Below are positions 1 through 13,849 of a stretch of DNA of 64,000 bases, piece by piece. The stretch is from Adenanthera pavonina (lineage: Eukaryota > Streptophyta > Magnoliopsida > Fabales > Fabaceae). The first letter of the stretch is position 1. Each line of letters opens with the position of its first letter. The position numbers and the translations under genes are program-made. Below the pieces are notes generated by a model. The model was not told where the DNA came from and searched no databases. It worked only from the letters and a program-made list of their open reading frames with translations. The stretch lies in NCBI GenBank assembly GCA_026686845.1, contig JAIVEN010000006.1, positions 34,208,501 through 34,272,500 on the forward strand. Direction: 5' to 3'.

Positions 1-595
1 ATCACTTTTTATCTCACACCCCCTTTCTTGCACCGACGATCACTTCCCGTCCTCATCAGCGCCCGGATGTCACACTGTCACCATCAATGAGCTCTACTCC
101 AAGCATCACTCACTTCATCTATGATGGTGCATCATGTGAAGATTATAGTGGCAAAAAATAGTAATTATAGTGGCAAAAAATATGTAAAATAATTTGTAAT
201 TATAGTAGCAAAAACTAATTTGTAATTATAAATTTATATAGAATAGAAGAAAAAATGAAAGAGAAGAAAAGAGAGGAAAAATTAACTATGCTAAAGGTAT
301 AATTGTTCAATTATAATTATTTCACCTTTTCTCCCCTCTTAAACCAAACAAGATAATATTAAGATTCTTGCATTAAAATAGTTCACTATTCCTCCATTAA
401 AATATTTCATTTTTCCTCCAACCAAATAAAATTAAAATCCCTTCTTTTTCCTTCCCTCCTACCTTTATCTGCAAATCCCTTTCCTCTATTTCCATCACTT
501 AAACCTTTCCCCATAAATCTCTTCCCTCTTTCTATCACTTGAACCAAACATAGTGTCACTATTCAACTTCACTGATCACTTTCAGAGCTATTTCC
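1..595. other. AT-rich intergenic DNA with a pyrimidine-rich block
   Basis: No reading frame of substance. Positions 320-550 are unusually rich in C and T and contain two AACCAAACA-like motifs (about 342 and 541). This motif is common at the ends of plant MITEs, but no clear partner end or target duplication was found. The prohibitin pseudogene begins directly after this block. Confidence 0.5.
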
Positions 596-1383
596 ATGGG
601 TCGCCAAGCAATTGTTTCCCTTCTCAAGGACATCGTGGGTGCCAGTTTCAGGCTTAGTGCTGCAATTGTCCTTTACTCGAGCCTATACAGTGTCGACGGT
701 GGCTACTGTGCTGTTGTCTGTGACGATTTCTGTAGCATTTTTGTTGAAACCCTCACAAAGGGTTTGTATCCCTTGGGTCCAGAAGCCTTACATAGTTGAT
801 GTTCGCTTTCGCTCTTTATCCTTCTCTTGCGTCTCTCAAACCAAGGACTTGTAGATGCTCAATGTCAAAATGCTAGTCCTCTCTCATCCTGACCCCTCTC
901 GCCTCCAGGAGACATTTTGGATTCTTGGTCTCAAGTATGATGAGAAGGGATGATACGATGAGAAGGTTATTCCATCAATCACTAATGAAGTCATGAAGGC
1001 CACAGTTGTGCAGTTCAATGACGATAAGATCGCATGGAACACAATGAGGTGTGCCCTCCTTTCGGATCTTGTCCGCAAGAACTTAATCCAGCAAGCTAAG
1101 GACTTTAACATAATTGTTGGTGGTGTCTCTTGATGGTTCAATTTTCATTTGACCTTGAATTTGAAAAGGCCATGAAGCAGAAGGAGGTAGCGCAAGTAGA
1201 TGTAAAGACATCCAAGTATTTAGCGATAAAGGCGAAGTTGAAAAAGGAAGCAGCCATTATCAAAGCCAAGGCAGAGATTGAAGTTCGGAATATTAAGACA
1301 ATAAGGGAGCTATTTAAACGCAAGGCGGAGTGTGTACTTGAGAAGATTGAGGCATCCAGTGAAGTGGATTCCAGTGAAGTTTA
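596..1383 (+). pseudogene. Prohibitin (type I, PHB3/4-like) processed pseudogene
   Basis: Prohibitins form ring complexes in the mitochondrial inner membrane. The reading starts at ATG 596 (MGRQAIVSLL) and soon gives the family signature SLYSVDGGYCAVV. A frameshift near 765-790 moves the match to the frame reading IPWVQKPYIVDVRF. A TAG at 852-854 sits where the family has Gln (SQTKDL-stop). A short duplication near 935-965 repeats YDEK around a TGA. PSITNEVMKATVVQFN and AKDFNIIVGGVS then follow. Another shift near 1131 leads to the coiled-coil region (KQKEVAQVDVKTSKY, KKEAAIIKAKAEIEV, IEASSEV) ending at TAA 1381-1383. Almost the whole protein is covered without introns, which suggests a retrocopy. 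The usual C-terminal tail is missing, and no poly(A) or target duplication is clear. It cannot make a functional protein. Confidence 0.85.
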
Positions 1384-1460
1384 ACTCTTCATGTTAATAC
1401 TGGTAATCTCATTAGTTTATTGCTTTTGTTATATCATTTCGTTTATGTGTTTATAATGGT

Positions 1461-1535
1461 CAGTTGTCGCCATTGCTCTTGCTTGCTACAAGCCCTTACA
1501 TATTTCCCTCCTAATTGCAGGGTCAGTGATATGGT
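1461..1535 (+). repeat. Diverged direct repeat, copy 1
   Basis: This segment shares ATTG-TCTTGCTT, TACAAG, CTTACATATTT and GTCA-TGATATG in the same order with 3579-3660, about 2.1 kb downstream. By eye the match is roughly 70-75%. It may be two fragments of one repeat family or a local duplication. Confidence 0.45.
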
Positions 1536-3578
1536 TCATGCCATGGCAAGCTTGGACCATTGCTTTTCAAGTTGTCTCTTTTGTTGGAAGAATTTTTTGA
1601 CCTGCCCTTAATTTTACTGACTAGATCTGAACATAAGTTAGTCTTGTTAAAAAAAATTAGGAATGTATATGAAGCTCAAGTTTGATGAATGGGTTCTCTT
1701 ATATGTAGAACTATGAATATATGTAAAATACATATAAATGTGTTCTGTGCCTTGCGTAGGTATTTTAGTAAGTTTTATTCAAAGTATTTTGATATATTAT
1801 GTGCTTCCAGTGATTTTGGTTATCAATTTTGCATTTCAATTTGGTTATATTATATGCAAAATTGATGTTAAAGATCATCTTGATGCAATGATTCTTGGTT
1901 CTTTAGTTGTGTGTTTCTACTTGATTTACTAATTTTTTTTGTTTTATTTGTGGCTTTGATTTTGTGGTTCTTAGTTATGTTTCATCTTGATCTATGATTT
2001 CTTGGTTATAACATGCATGAAGTAGCATTAATGTACTCTAGGATAGGTTTAGTTAATGAATGAATGAATTGTGATTTGTGGTGTTATGGTAAATTTTTGA
2101 TTGGCCTTTTGATTAAAATACTGCTCATAGTTTAATGAAAATTGGCATTTGGTTATGTTGATGGTGCCATAGTGGTTTGTAGCTTTTATTGAAATTCATC
2201 TTTCAAAAGTAACACTAGATGACCCTGAGTTTGGTTAATTGCTGAAATATGAATGCCTAGCCTTTCAAGAATCTAGATATAGGAAGATGATGGAAATGCA
2301 TGGAGCATGTGTTAATTCTATCATTACTTTAGTGCAATAGCTTCACAATCTTGAATTCTTCTGTAAGAGAAGGGGTGGGATTATCAACATACTCATTATT
2401 TTGGTGAAATTGTATTTTCATGTTAGCTTAAAGCCATAAGTTGCTAGCTGTCTTTTTTTTTTTGTTTGAACTTTGAAGCATATTGCATTATATTTCTTTG
2501 TAGAACATAAAAAAGGAGGAATACATCTTGAAGTCCTTACAATTTAGTTCTTGTGAATTATTTTATTAGGTAAGTTATATCTTACATTCCTCGTAGCTAG
2601 ACTAATCTCAACTTTGGATAAAAATGTTCATTACTTTTGTATTGTACTACTATTTTAATAAGGAATGGTGGTTGTATTCTTTCTTTGAACTACTAGGGCT
2701 GAGCAATTCCAGATTGTATTTATTCCTTTTGCATGTGTTGGCATTTTTCTCCTTCAAATGGTTGACTTTCTCATTTGCCATCAGTAATTTCAATTAACTA
2801 AGCGTGTGTCCATTTGACACGTAGGAAAGATAACATATATAGAACTTAGATGAAATAGCTATAATTCAAGCAAAGTTATTTCTTATTTGCATGTTCTTTC
2901 AACCATTCAACAAATGTTAAGAATGGCTAGGTTTGTTGGTTTTTCTGTTGACCCAGGGATGTCTTGTGTATTGAATTTAGTACCACTAGAGGATATAAAT
3001 TAATAGGTCTACATACACATGAACACATGCTTGTACAATGGTTCATATAGACAATTGCGAATTGAGTAGTTATTATATGAACATAAGTCTATAGACCATT
3101 AGTCACCTTGTTATGCAATGCCCATTTACAACCCTTTGTCATATATTAGTTTATACAGAGTAATTTTTGTCTGTTGTATGGCTAAATCTTTTCACTCAAC
3201 TCAATGAGCATGGTTCCTCTACACACACTACACATGCACATGCAATAGATGACCTTTAAAAAAAACTGATTTTTTTTTAAATTTTCTATATAAAACATTG
3301 ATCCTCTATTGTGAAAATCCGTGTTCCAACTCAATTGTACTCTAATTTAAGTAATCCTCGAAGAATTAGTTAATGCAGGTAAAGTAGACGACAATCTTGG
3401 TTAATTAGCAATTACATCTCAAAATTAAATTTTCTCCCCTCTCTCAATCCCTTCAAAACCATGAAAATATAACAAAATTCCATATTCCTTAAAAATTGGA
3501 TTAATAGTTTTTTTTTGTTTTACAATATTAAATTTATTGTAGATATGTCTGTTGCTTTTTGTGAGCTTGTGGTGGTTA

Positions 3579-3660
3579 GCAGTGTTGACGCAACCATTGT
3601 TCTTGCTTTTTACAAGGTCTTACATATTTTCCCTTTTGATTACATAGTCAATGATATGTA
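3579..3660 (+). repeat. Diverged direct repeat, copy 2
   Basis: Partner of 1461-1535 in the same orientation, with the same ordered blocks. No flanking target duplication was recognised. Confidence 0.45.
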
Positions 3661-4339
3661 ACCTCTATGACAAACAATTTTTTAGTAACCTTTATTTTAA
3701 ATTACTAATAAAAATAATTAATTACTCAAAAAAATTATAGCTTTTCTGTAATTCTGAATAATGTTATGACAACACCTTTTTGTTTCAAATTTTTAATATA
3801 CAATATTTTTAAGGAATTTTGATTGGTATTAAATTCCTGCTATATTTTCTTTGAATTTTCAATATATTTGATCTTTTTAATCCAAGGTTCATTTGTTATA
3901 GTGATGATGAAGGATCCATTATCATATTGTTTGATATTTAATATATAATTTGATGATTTATTTTATTTTATGTTTTATTTGATTTAATTATATGTGTTGA
4001 ATCATCCACTACTTAATTTTAAAATATGAAAAAAAAAAATCAAGAGAGGGGATGTTATCTTCTCTCCAGATAGACAGGTTATACATTCTTTTATTTTTTT
4101 CTTTTTAGAAAAGGTGGTCCTCATACATTATCCATAATCTAAAATGAATTGTAATATTTATAACTTGTAAATAATATAAATTATTACAGACTTTATATTG
4201 ATTTACTTGTATGATAGTTAAAGCAACACATTGATCTTGGCCCCAAAAAAAAAAAAGCTACACATTGATTTGTTGGTTGTTGTTCCTCCCCCTAAAGTTG
4301 TAAGTTATTGGCTACTGTTTGGAAATAAAAGATATAATC

Positions 4340-4562
4340 TAAGTTACAGTGGTCATGGTAACAGTAAATAATATTTATTGTGTTCCAGATTTGCTGTATC
4401 TTGTTATCCTTATCCATTTATTATTCTTTTTATTGTTATTTAGAAATATCTTGGGGCTATGTGTCAGCCCCACACTGAATTCCTTGTATCATTTATTCAT
4501 GGTTTATGTGAATAGTGAAATTATTCATTCTTGAGCCAACCTATCTTTACCTTAAAATCCCT
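4340..4562 (+). repeat. 5' LTR of the copia element
   Basis: Aligns along its full length with 19696-19924. Shared blocks include AGTAAATAATATTTA, TTATCCTTATCCATT, AATATCTT, ATTTATTCATGGTTT and GTGAATAGTGAAATTATT. It starts TAAGTT where the 3' copy starts TGAGTT, so the terminal TG has decayed. Confidence 0.85.
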
Positions 4563-4564
4563 TT

Positions 4565-4576
4565 TGGTATTAGAGC
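4565..4576 (+). other. Primer-binding site of the copia element
   Basis: TGGTATTAGAGC lies two bases after the 5' LTR. It differs at one position from TGGTATCAGAGC, the initiator-tRNA-Met-complementary site used by most plant copia elements. This fixes the orientation and the LTR boundary. Confidence 0.9.
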
Positions 4577-4595
4577 TCCCCTAGACTAATTGTCC

Positions 4596-5264
4596 ATGGC
4601 TTACAAGATGCCACCTTCTAAAGACTTGTCCTCTTCTCCAAATGATGGTTCAACCAACGACAACTCTGTTCCTTTTTCTTTGTTGATCACCGCCCCTATG
4701 TTCAAGGGTTCTTTGATCTCTGGGTCTTTCTATCAAACTGCTGCTACCAAACTTGACTGATCAATCTACTTCGTGTGGCAGTCACTAGTTCTTCCTTTGA
4801 TGTATGGCAACAACCTTGAAGATTTTCTTATCGATGCTACTACATGTCGTTCGGTGGTTATCACTAAAGATATAGTGGACAAACTGAATCTAGTATTTTG
4901 TGAATTAGTAATGATCGACCAGCTCCTTTCAGGTTGGTTGCATAACACCATGACCCTTAAAGTCTCTTCCCAGCTCACCCATTGCAAGTCAGAATTTTGG
5001 AACTCTGCAAAAGAGCTAGTTGGTTTTCAAAGTTGAGCTCGTGTGAGTCTTTACAAAGGAGAGCTCCTTCGTCTTACAAAAGGTTCCATGAAGATGGAGG
5101 AATACTTGAACAAGATCAAGTTACTAGTTGACAAACTAGATTTTGTTGGAAGTCTTGTTCCCTTAAATGATTTGATTACAATTGCTTTGAATGGCCTAGA
5201 TGTTAACTATAATGTCACGATAGTGCATTTATCTTCACAGATCAACTTATCTTGGATTGAGCTA
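4596..5264 (+). pseudogene. Copia gag, N-terminal part, interrupted
   Basis: Gag would form the virus-like particle of the retrotransposon. The frame opens at ATG 4596 and runs to 5264, where the nested insertion starts. It shows the UBN2/retrotran_gag layout: KLD-stop-SIYFVWQS, a region matching the usual LLSWL block (QLLSGWLHNTMT), FWNSAKELVGFQS, then SMKMEEYLNKIK and LNGLDVNYN. Two in-frame stops, TGA at 4758-4760 and TGA at 5034-5036, stand where the family usually has Arg (LDRSNY, SRARV), so CGA-to-TGA deamination is the simplest cause. The gag frame resumes at 16088, immediately past the insertion and in the same phase. Confidence 0.85.
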
Positions 5265-8200
5265 AGATAAGTCATATTTTTACATTATTGTTGTTTCTCA
5301 TACTTAAGATTTTGTTATGCAATTTTAGATAATTCCAGGAACTTAGGTTTAATTTTCACATTTTAATTGGAATTAAGATTTGGTGGAGTTTAGGGCTAAA
5401 ATTGTGGGGGTTAAGTTTATTTTGTGTTGCTTGTGTGTATATCTCATGATTTTGGGGCTAAATTATTTCTATTGGTGTTGTTTCCATTAAATTAAGTTGA
5501 TCAAGTGTTTAATTAAGGCTAATTAGGTGATTAATTAGAGAATTTTAAGGTTAAATCTCATGTTTCCTCTCTAGGGAGCTACCATTCCTTTATCCATTTA
5601 ATGATTCATATCATTTCATGTCATTAGTTTTCCATTCATGTTGAACTTAAAATTTATTGTTCATCCAATTTTCATTTTTCCATTTTATCCATAATTAGAG
5701 GTGCACTTGAATCTAATCCTAATTACTTAGGTTCACAAAAGTGATTGAGAAGTAGAAAATAGAGAGAGAGTCAAAATTTGATCAACCAAGGGCATTTTGG
5801 TCATTTTTCTTGAAAATCCATTTTCTCCCCATTTTCTTAGGATTTTTAGTTTCCTTATTTTGCATTATTTTCAAAATATTTTCCTTGATTTTTAAGCTTA
5901 ATTTCGTGATTTTATGAGGGGCTAATCATGGTTAAATGTTGAATATGAAATTACACTTAGGTTTTATTCAATTATGTTACATATGCTACATTGTTACCTG
6001 TCCTTAATTTTTTGTAACATTTTTTGAATATGTCTTGGGGCATGCTTTGTGGACTTATTGCTAAATTAGGAACTAAAAATACACATTGTCCTTCCCAAAT
6101 TGGCCCTCTTTTAGTGACTTAAACCTAGTTTCCACAAGACTGTTTGATAAGAGCTCATTTTGACACCAACACTTCTTTCTTCATCTCTTTCTTGGAGCTC
6201 TCATAGGATTCTTCATGCTTATCACTTCTAGACCCATTCTCCATTGATTTCTGTGAGTTTTCTCCATTTTCCTCACCATTCCCACCGATTAAATTACCTC
6301 CCATACTTTCCTCTGCCTTCCTTTCATCAATTTCTTCCATTTTCTCACCTTTCTTGTTTGATTGATTGCAACACACCATGGGGGCTTGAGTTCTGGTCAT
6401 GTGAGTTGTTGTTTCTCCTACTTTTCATCATCATCATCATCATCAAGTGAAGCATTCATCATCCTCTCACTTACACAAGCACGACCATGACATACAAGAA
6501 GATTGAAGGTGTTGATTTTAGTTAATTGGAAGAGTAGAAAGCTTTGGTGAATGAGTTATGGTATGAGGCATGGAAGAGTTGGACCTTGAGCTGAGGTGTA
6601 ATGACCCTTAAAATATTGTTCCGGACTTAACCTCAAGTTAACAAGGAGTATATCTTTTGAATTATGCAGCATTGGAGGGATTGGAACTGGAGGAAGAGAA
6701 GAGAAAAGAGAAAATGAAGAAAAGTCCTCCACGTCGAGGCAGGAAAACAAAATTGGGCTAGTGTCATTTTAAAATAGAGTGCACTAGCGCCATGATGCCA
6801 TTAATCCCCTGCTGCTACACCATGTCACATACTTTCTTTTTAAATAACTTCAGAAGAGAGAAAATGGAGGAGCATGCAGTGGTTCTGCTAGGGCTTGAGG
6901 AATCTAGTCTAGAGGGCTTGAATCGTGAGTTTGTAGGTCCTAATCTTGTAGGTATAATGATCTTTGCCTTGCTCCTTCCATTTTTTTTTTGAAAAATCAA
7001 TGGTGGTTTTGGTGTTGGTTGTTGGGATTTCACTTGGGATGGAATTTCACTGATTAATTTGTATGTAAATATTTCGATGATGTGTTATTGAGTATATTTA
7101 AACTTTGGGTCATGGAGTTTAGGTGTTTATATGGTTTTTCCCCCAAACCCTAGCCTTTGATTTTAGGATTCTTGATGGAGTATGAAATTGGAGGGGTTTA
7201 AAGTGATTGTATGTGTTTATTGGGGTGTTTTGTAGTATGGATTGGCATTGGAATCTTGGTACTATTGGATTTATGCTTAGAATACTGAGTTGAACTAGAC
7301 TGGAGGTTATGATCATGAATTGATATGTGTATTTAGTCATTGTATAGGATGCATGTGTGCTTGACGAAGGTATTTATGCTCCAAAAAGTTATTGGGATGT
7401 GGCTAAACCAATGGTAAGTTGTTAAAATAGTGATATGGTGGCATTGGGTCTCATAGGCACTAAATGGTTTTGGATAGATTTTAACGATTTTATTAGAGTA
7501 TGTTGAATGTTTGGGCTTTGTTTTGATGTAGAATATCACCTAATTGACTTGGATTCCATATTTCTTGTGTATGATAGTTGGTGATCCTTTGGTCTACCTA
7601 GGTGTTATGGGTGTGCGGTAACTTGAGGTAATCAAGGAGTAATTTTATTCATTTTATATGTATGAATGTTTTCATACCATGATATGCCATTTATATCATG
7701 GAAAGAATCGTAAGTTTTCTCGAAACCTTCTTTTTTTGAAAAGTATAATAAAGAAGTGAACATAGTCTAGCATCTATGCGCATATGTGTTTATATAAATG
7801 GGAATACACGGTTTTAATCCAGGAATATTATACTCTTACTATGAGTGTGTGTAGTTTTGATGATAGTGATAACAATGTTGATAATGATGAGAAAGTAATT
7901 CGTCACACACACACATATATATTGGATGTTGACTCATGTTGGTACACTTATTATTATTATTATGCATCTCCATATGATAGTATGCTAGCATGGTGATGAT
8001 GATGATGATGATTGTGTATGACATTGACCTGATAGCATGACATTTGGGTATCATCACTACATTATACATATTGGGACATTACTGGTTGAGTGATAATGAC
8101 TTATGATTCAAAGATACTACGTGGTATATCGATCCACAGGTGGGACACCTGAGGCCTCGTGTCCAGGTGGTGAGGTTGATGGATATATATCCTTACCAAT

Positions 8201-10187
8201 AAATCCTCTTCCTTTGGTCAGGAGAGCCAGGTGATAGTGGATTGGGGATGCACCTTCCTTAAATCACTACCAATTTAGGTGGTCAAAGGGAAGGGAAACC
8301 ATTGTTTACTCTTTAGTGGAATGATCTTGGGACAGGTTATGACTAATGGTAGTGAGCTTAGTAGTGCCTCGGAATTGGCTTTCATTGGTTGTTAAAAGGG
8401 GGCTGCTTATCAAAGTTATTTTGTGATAGTAATTAGCTTATGTTTCTTGCCATAATCGATGTGGGTTTTGCATATCATGTGCATGACATTTCTCATATTT
8501 CATATTACATGCTGTACAAGTGTGAATATATGTATTTACATATAATACTGTGCACTTGTCTTGTATTGTATGTGTATGGGTAAAATCATTTTACAGTGAA
8601 ACCTTCAATTTCTTTTATAGTTGCCCCCCTCCCTTCCCCGGGAGATTGATAACCATTTATAGGAGAGGACTTCAGTCCTAGCAAGATGGTGCTTGAGGTA
8701 GTTCCTCCCTTGACCAATAGACGTGATATTCGAGTACTCATGATTGGTATGAATTCATTCAAGAATACATGTTATATATTTGTTTAGTATTGTGTAAAGC
8801 ATAAAGATATGACTGGCACCATGTGTGTTATGGTTCTGTGCATTCTTTTGATTGTTCTTGAGTCTTGGACTATGTAGTTAACCTCATGTCGTTTTGATTT
8901 TGAGGTTAGAGTATATATTGACAAGTTGTTGTGAATCGTGGAGTTGTAATCTTGGTGGTTATTGTATGTTTTTTGTCATACACCCTATTCTCTATTATTG
9001 AGTGTCTGGGGTCTAGGGCATGTGTTGTAAATCTTGATGAGTGAGAGTAATCTATCAGGTAATTTGTGAAGTTTGGTGTGTTATGTGGAAAAATGGTATA
9101 TTGCTTGATAGGTGAGATGGGGATTCAAAGGGGGTCAAAACCTAAGACAATGGTTTTCTTGGGGTGTCACTTCCTTGAACAATGTCCTTGTGTCAATTGT
9201 GATCAATTGGAAAAGGCTGGGTGACCAAAAGGTTGATGGTTTGAGTTTGGAAGGTATTGAAGTCAAGTTTTGGCCGTTTTAGTCATAGGTGTCCAAATTC
9301 TCTATTCCGAGAAATTTCAAGATGAGGTTGGTCTATAGTTAGAGGAGGAGAATAGTAACCTGTAGGCGTCAGAATCATGCCAATCAGAGTTCTAGTTAGA
9401 GAGTTATGCTCATATGAAATTCATCCCAAAAATAAGTTTTTACTACCATTTGGCAGTAGACACTGGCACCGCAGTGCCATGCTTTCCTACCTTCTTTGTT
9501 TTGTTCTAAACCCATCTTCACCGAGATCCTATGTTTCTCGCCGCAGAAGTGCCTTTGTCTCCCTATTTTCCTGAGTTTTTGCTGTTTTTTGGTGAGTGTT
9601 GTTGTAATGACCCAAGAAATTCATAAAAACAAATTCTTTATTAGTAAGGTATAAATAAATAAATTTAAATTCAACAATAATTATTGGATAGAATGTAAAG
9701 AAGTGACTAGGTTCCCTTTTTTATCTTGAAATATAATTCATAGAGAATCCATTAAATATGGAGTTAAGGATTAGTTGAAGCATTATTTAATTGTTTCCAT
9801 TAAAGAGTTTGAAATTTGGAATTTAAAAAAAAAAACTAAAGTAGATAAGAAGAAGAAGAAGAAATTTATTCATCCTTATTATTTTTCAAATTACTTGAAT
9901 ACCCTTCCTTTCCCTACTTGTTACTAATGGTCTTTTAGTCATTCTCTACTACACTCCTTTCCCTCTTGATAATCGACGCTCATCTTCTCTGAAGGAGGCA
10001 GAAAAGAAATTTCTAGATGTGCCTTAGTGAACTAAACTTCAAGCTTGTTCAAGTTGGTTCTTGGTGTGGTGTAGTCCAATTCATTGTTGACTTTCTTTCT
10101 TTATTACTGTACCTTCTGCCTTGCTGCTGTATCTTCGTCAAATCCTCCTCCTTCTCTACTATTTGTGTGTTTTGTCAAAGTAATTTG

Positions 10188-12676
10188 TGTAACACCTCGT
10201 ACTTAGACTCATTTTTCATGTATTAAAATATATTTAAGTCCATTAATGCTTGATTAGAGACTTGATTACATAAAACAACTTAAAGGAACTTATTCCATTT
10301 GAGGTACTCTTCCCTTGGTTAACTTCTTTTCACCCAGTGAACTTTCAAAATTCATAACTAAATAAAAAAAATCATATTGATATTGTTCAAGTCTCTAAAT
10401 ATAGCTTAAAAGATTATATACATGGGAAAAATTTTGAACAGGAAAATTACTTGGCCAACTTATATAATAAATTCGTATTATCTTTATTGTAGCAATGGTC
10501 ATTTTTGAAAATTTCTGATTCTGGTCATAACTTTGAAAAATCACCATAAATTATACACAACTCTAAATTGAGTAATCTTTATGTCTATGGAAAGCTACAT
10601 ATGTCTAGGTTTTATATATATAAAACACTCATACATGAAACCACCAAAAATTCTGAACAGTACATGAGATTCTGAGCAGTGTCACAATGGCCATTTTCTT
10701 CCTACAACTTGTCAACATAGACCTTAATATGTACATACATGGCCATTTCTTGTCTTCACTTAAAACATTACATCATAGTAGGTATAGATGAACATAATTA
10801 GATTCATGTAAAGTCCTAGAACCATATACATCATTTTCACAAGCTATTCCAAGCAAAGCACCAATGCAAGCAAATTCATTTTAATTAAGAGCTTGCTTTT
10901 CCTTCCCCTTTTCTTCTTGGGCAATCTTGCCATAACTTGGACCTATGAAGTGAAACATTTGGAAAGAGAATGAGATTCAAAGAATCTCAGTAGTTACAAC
11001 CAAGTATGTGCATATTTCATCATACAATTCATAGAATTATCATTTGAAAGCAATCAACCAATTTATACCATACATTTTCATAAAAATTTTGGCATGGTAA
11101 CGTTTTAAAAATTAGACATCCAAGAGTCATAAAAGCTCTCATTCAAATAGCCAACACATCAAATACAACATAAAACATTAATGTCATAGCATGACATGTT
11201 CAAATCATCATTGAAAATAGTTTTAACAACTTTGACATAATTGGTAAAATAACTACCTTTGGGCTTTCCAAGTTCCACCAAACTTTGTACATCTTTCCCT
11301 TGATTTTCTAACACTTCTTTGGATCCTATAGCATCATAAAATAATGCCATTAATCACTGATTATACAATTTCCTTTACAAAGTGCTCACTTGACCTAAAA
11401 TTTCCACTTTGTTATCCATAAAGCATTCCTTGTACAACATACTTGTTCTAACCTATTTTGGACCTAAGAAATCCATTTTTGGGGTCAAAAACTTGAAATT
11501 CCCTTCCTATATTGAACCCTAATTAGGCAAAAAATTACCATAAATCATAGAAAAATAACTAACCAATTAATTTGTAATCCAACGACATATTCTTGCATCT
11601 TATGGCTTATACAACACTTTTCATGGTTTAGTTTCTCCATACCTTCATTTTCTCTCTCTACTCTCTCTCTAGACAGAAACTTTCAGTGCAAAATAAGAGA
11701 GAATAAGGCATAAAACTCTCTCAAACTTAAGGATACACAAGATTATGGCTATAAGATATTACGTTGAACACTTGTACTTGATGCTTTGCCTTTTGGTTCC
11801 TCTTTTTCCTCCTTTGAAAGTTTTACTCTTCCTTTCACCCTTCAGCTCTGTTTCAGACATGTGGTATGAAGAAAATGAAGGCCAAATGCTTAACTCATCA
11901 CTTGGAAGAGAGATATGAAATGTATGAATAGTAAAAGTGGTTAAATTAACTAAACTTGATTACTTTTTCATTAAAACTTTTCACTTAATTCCCTTGGTGT
12001 CCCATGGCTTGGTTAGACGTGTCTCAACTTATTTTTGGCCAAAAAAATACTTTAATTATTTAAATGGACCAAAATACCCTTTACCGATTAAATTTACCCA
12101 TACCAATTGTGTATTTTTGCCAAAATTGTAATTAAATTGGTATAGGATTATCTAACAATTAATTTTGGTCCAAAATCCATATTTTAATCCAAAATATATT
12201 TTAACAAGGTCCTCTAATTTTTCTTGAATAAATATTGCCTCTTCTTGGAGTACAAACTGACTTTAATCCTAATTATCCAATAAAGATTACTTTGACCTTA
12301 ATAAATTCTATACTCTACTTCATTGGACTTAATTCATTAAGAGTTTCATTTTAACTATAATTTTTCATATTTACAAAAATGCCTTTGACTCGGGGCCAAT
12401 TTATATTTTTTAAAACTTTTAGGTTATTAGGTGTAATTTGCCCCAAAATTCATAAACTCTTCTTCCATCCTCCTTGCATCCACCGACTCTTTTTTTTTTT
12501 TACTTTTTTTTTCTTCCAGGGGTAAAATCATCATTTTTTATTTTTTCTTTCAACTGAGATAATTGACCTCTTTGTTCTATTTCATGCCAAATGGTGTATA
12601 CCCATTTTTATAAATTCTTTATAGATTTTAAAATATTGAGCCTTGAATATCCAAAAAAAATTTTCAGGATATTACA
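10188..12676. mobile_element. Nested insertion D: solo-LTR-like element, 2.5 kb
   Basis: It starts TGTAACACCTCGTAC and ends GGATATTACA, giving a TGTAA...TTACA terminal inverted repeat typical of long gypsy LTRs. ATTTG stands at 10183-10187 and again at 12677-12681 as a perfect 5-bp target duplication. The interior has no transposon proteins. The small minus-strand frame at 11159-11350 resembles nothing I know. It is the youngest layer of the nest. Confidence 0.85.
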
Positions 12677-13849
12677 ATTTGGGTTAGAGTAAGCTAGCAT
12701 CTCTTCCCTTGTGTTTCTTCCCTTTTCTTAACTTTGTCCAAATTAAAATTTGTAGCTTTCCTTGTTCTTGTGGGATGGGTATTTAGTGCTGAACCTTCTT
12801 TTTCATTTTCACATGCAAACAGGGGACTGAGTTACTGTTGAGGTTGGCCAAAACCTGAAGCATCTGTCACTCTTTCTCACTTAGTAATTTTAATCTTTGA
12901 TCCTTGTTTAGTGAGTCCATGTTTAGTCAATGTATATAGCTTCTCTTTTTCTTTAAGCTTGGACGATTGAGAATTTGGGAATAATATTTGATTTAGGAAG
13001 TAGATGCTTTAGAAACTTTGTTGAGTTGAATGATGTTGGAATTGCTCAGTAATGATATATATATATGTATATGTTATGCGTGTGTGTGGTTTTAGAGGAG
13101 GGGATTAGAAAATAATAATAAATAATTATGTTCTCCATGGTAATTGTATTAGTGTCATTTTAATGTTTGATGAATTGCTTCGAAGAGGATGATATTATGA
13201 TTGTGTATAGTAGCTAGTCTTGATGGTTGAAATCTTGGTTAGTATCTAATATATGGTAGCATACAAGAATTAGAAAGTAATCTTTAAGATAGTTGAAAAT
13301 ATTAGCCACTTATTAAATTCCTAACAAAATTTTTAAAGTTGCTGGATACAAGTACATAGTGTTTGTAGATGATTTAACTATAATATTTTCTTTTTCAATC
13401 TTTAGGATGTGCAAGAGAGAGGAATTTTATTTAGGAAAGGCCATTTGAGACTTAATCATGACATTACTAATTACTAGGTAAGTATGTGCTGTTTTTTTGT
13501 AATTTCATAATTAATGTGACTAATAATTTGCCAACTTGTTTACATATTGATGCATTACTTTTATTATTATTATTTTTATTTGAAAAGTTTTGATACTTCA
13601 AAGAACCATTATCAAGTGTTCTAAACAAATTGAGATTTTATTTATCTATCTTACTTTTTACTCAATTGATATAATGGTACATGTATGGAATCATTGAAAG
13701 AAATTTTAAGTAATGATTGTTGGCTTTTACAAAATTCCTTTGTTGGATTTCTTGATTCCATACTTGATTGAAAATGTTTTTAAGGGACTTCATACGAAAC
13801 ACTGGATGCTGATAGTAGTTTTGTTAGCCTTTGGTGCGCCTTGGTTTAC

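Larger units (their letters stand above)
1384..4339. other. Gene-free AT-rich DNA
   Basis: Several short reading frames lie here (for example 1420-1611 and 1738-1932). None resembles a known family, and all are rich in Leu, Ile and Phe as expected from AT-rich noncoding DNA. The only structure noted is a diverged direct repeat at 1461-1535 and 3579-3660. Confidence 0.5.

Noticed and set aside
6597..9169. A second TGTAATGACCC start (6597), like that of element C, suggesting another nested LTR ending at GGGGTGTCA (9169).
   Set aside because: The preceding TGAGG and the following CTTCC do not match, and no other end with a TGAGG duplication was found in the interval. It is probably internal sequence of element B.
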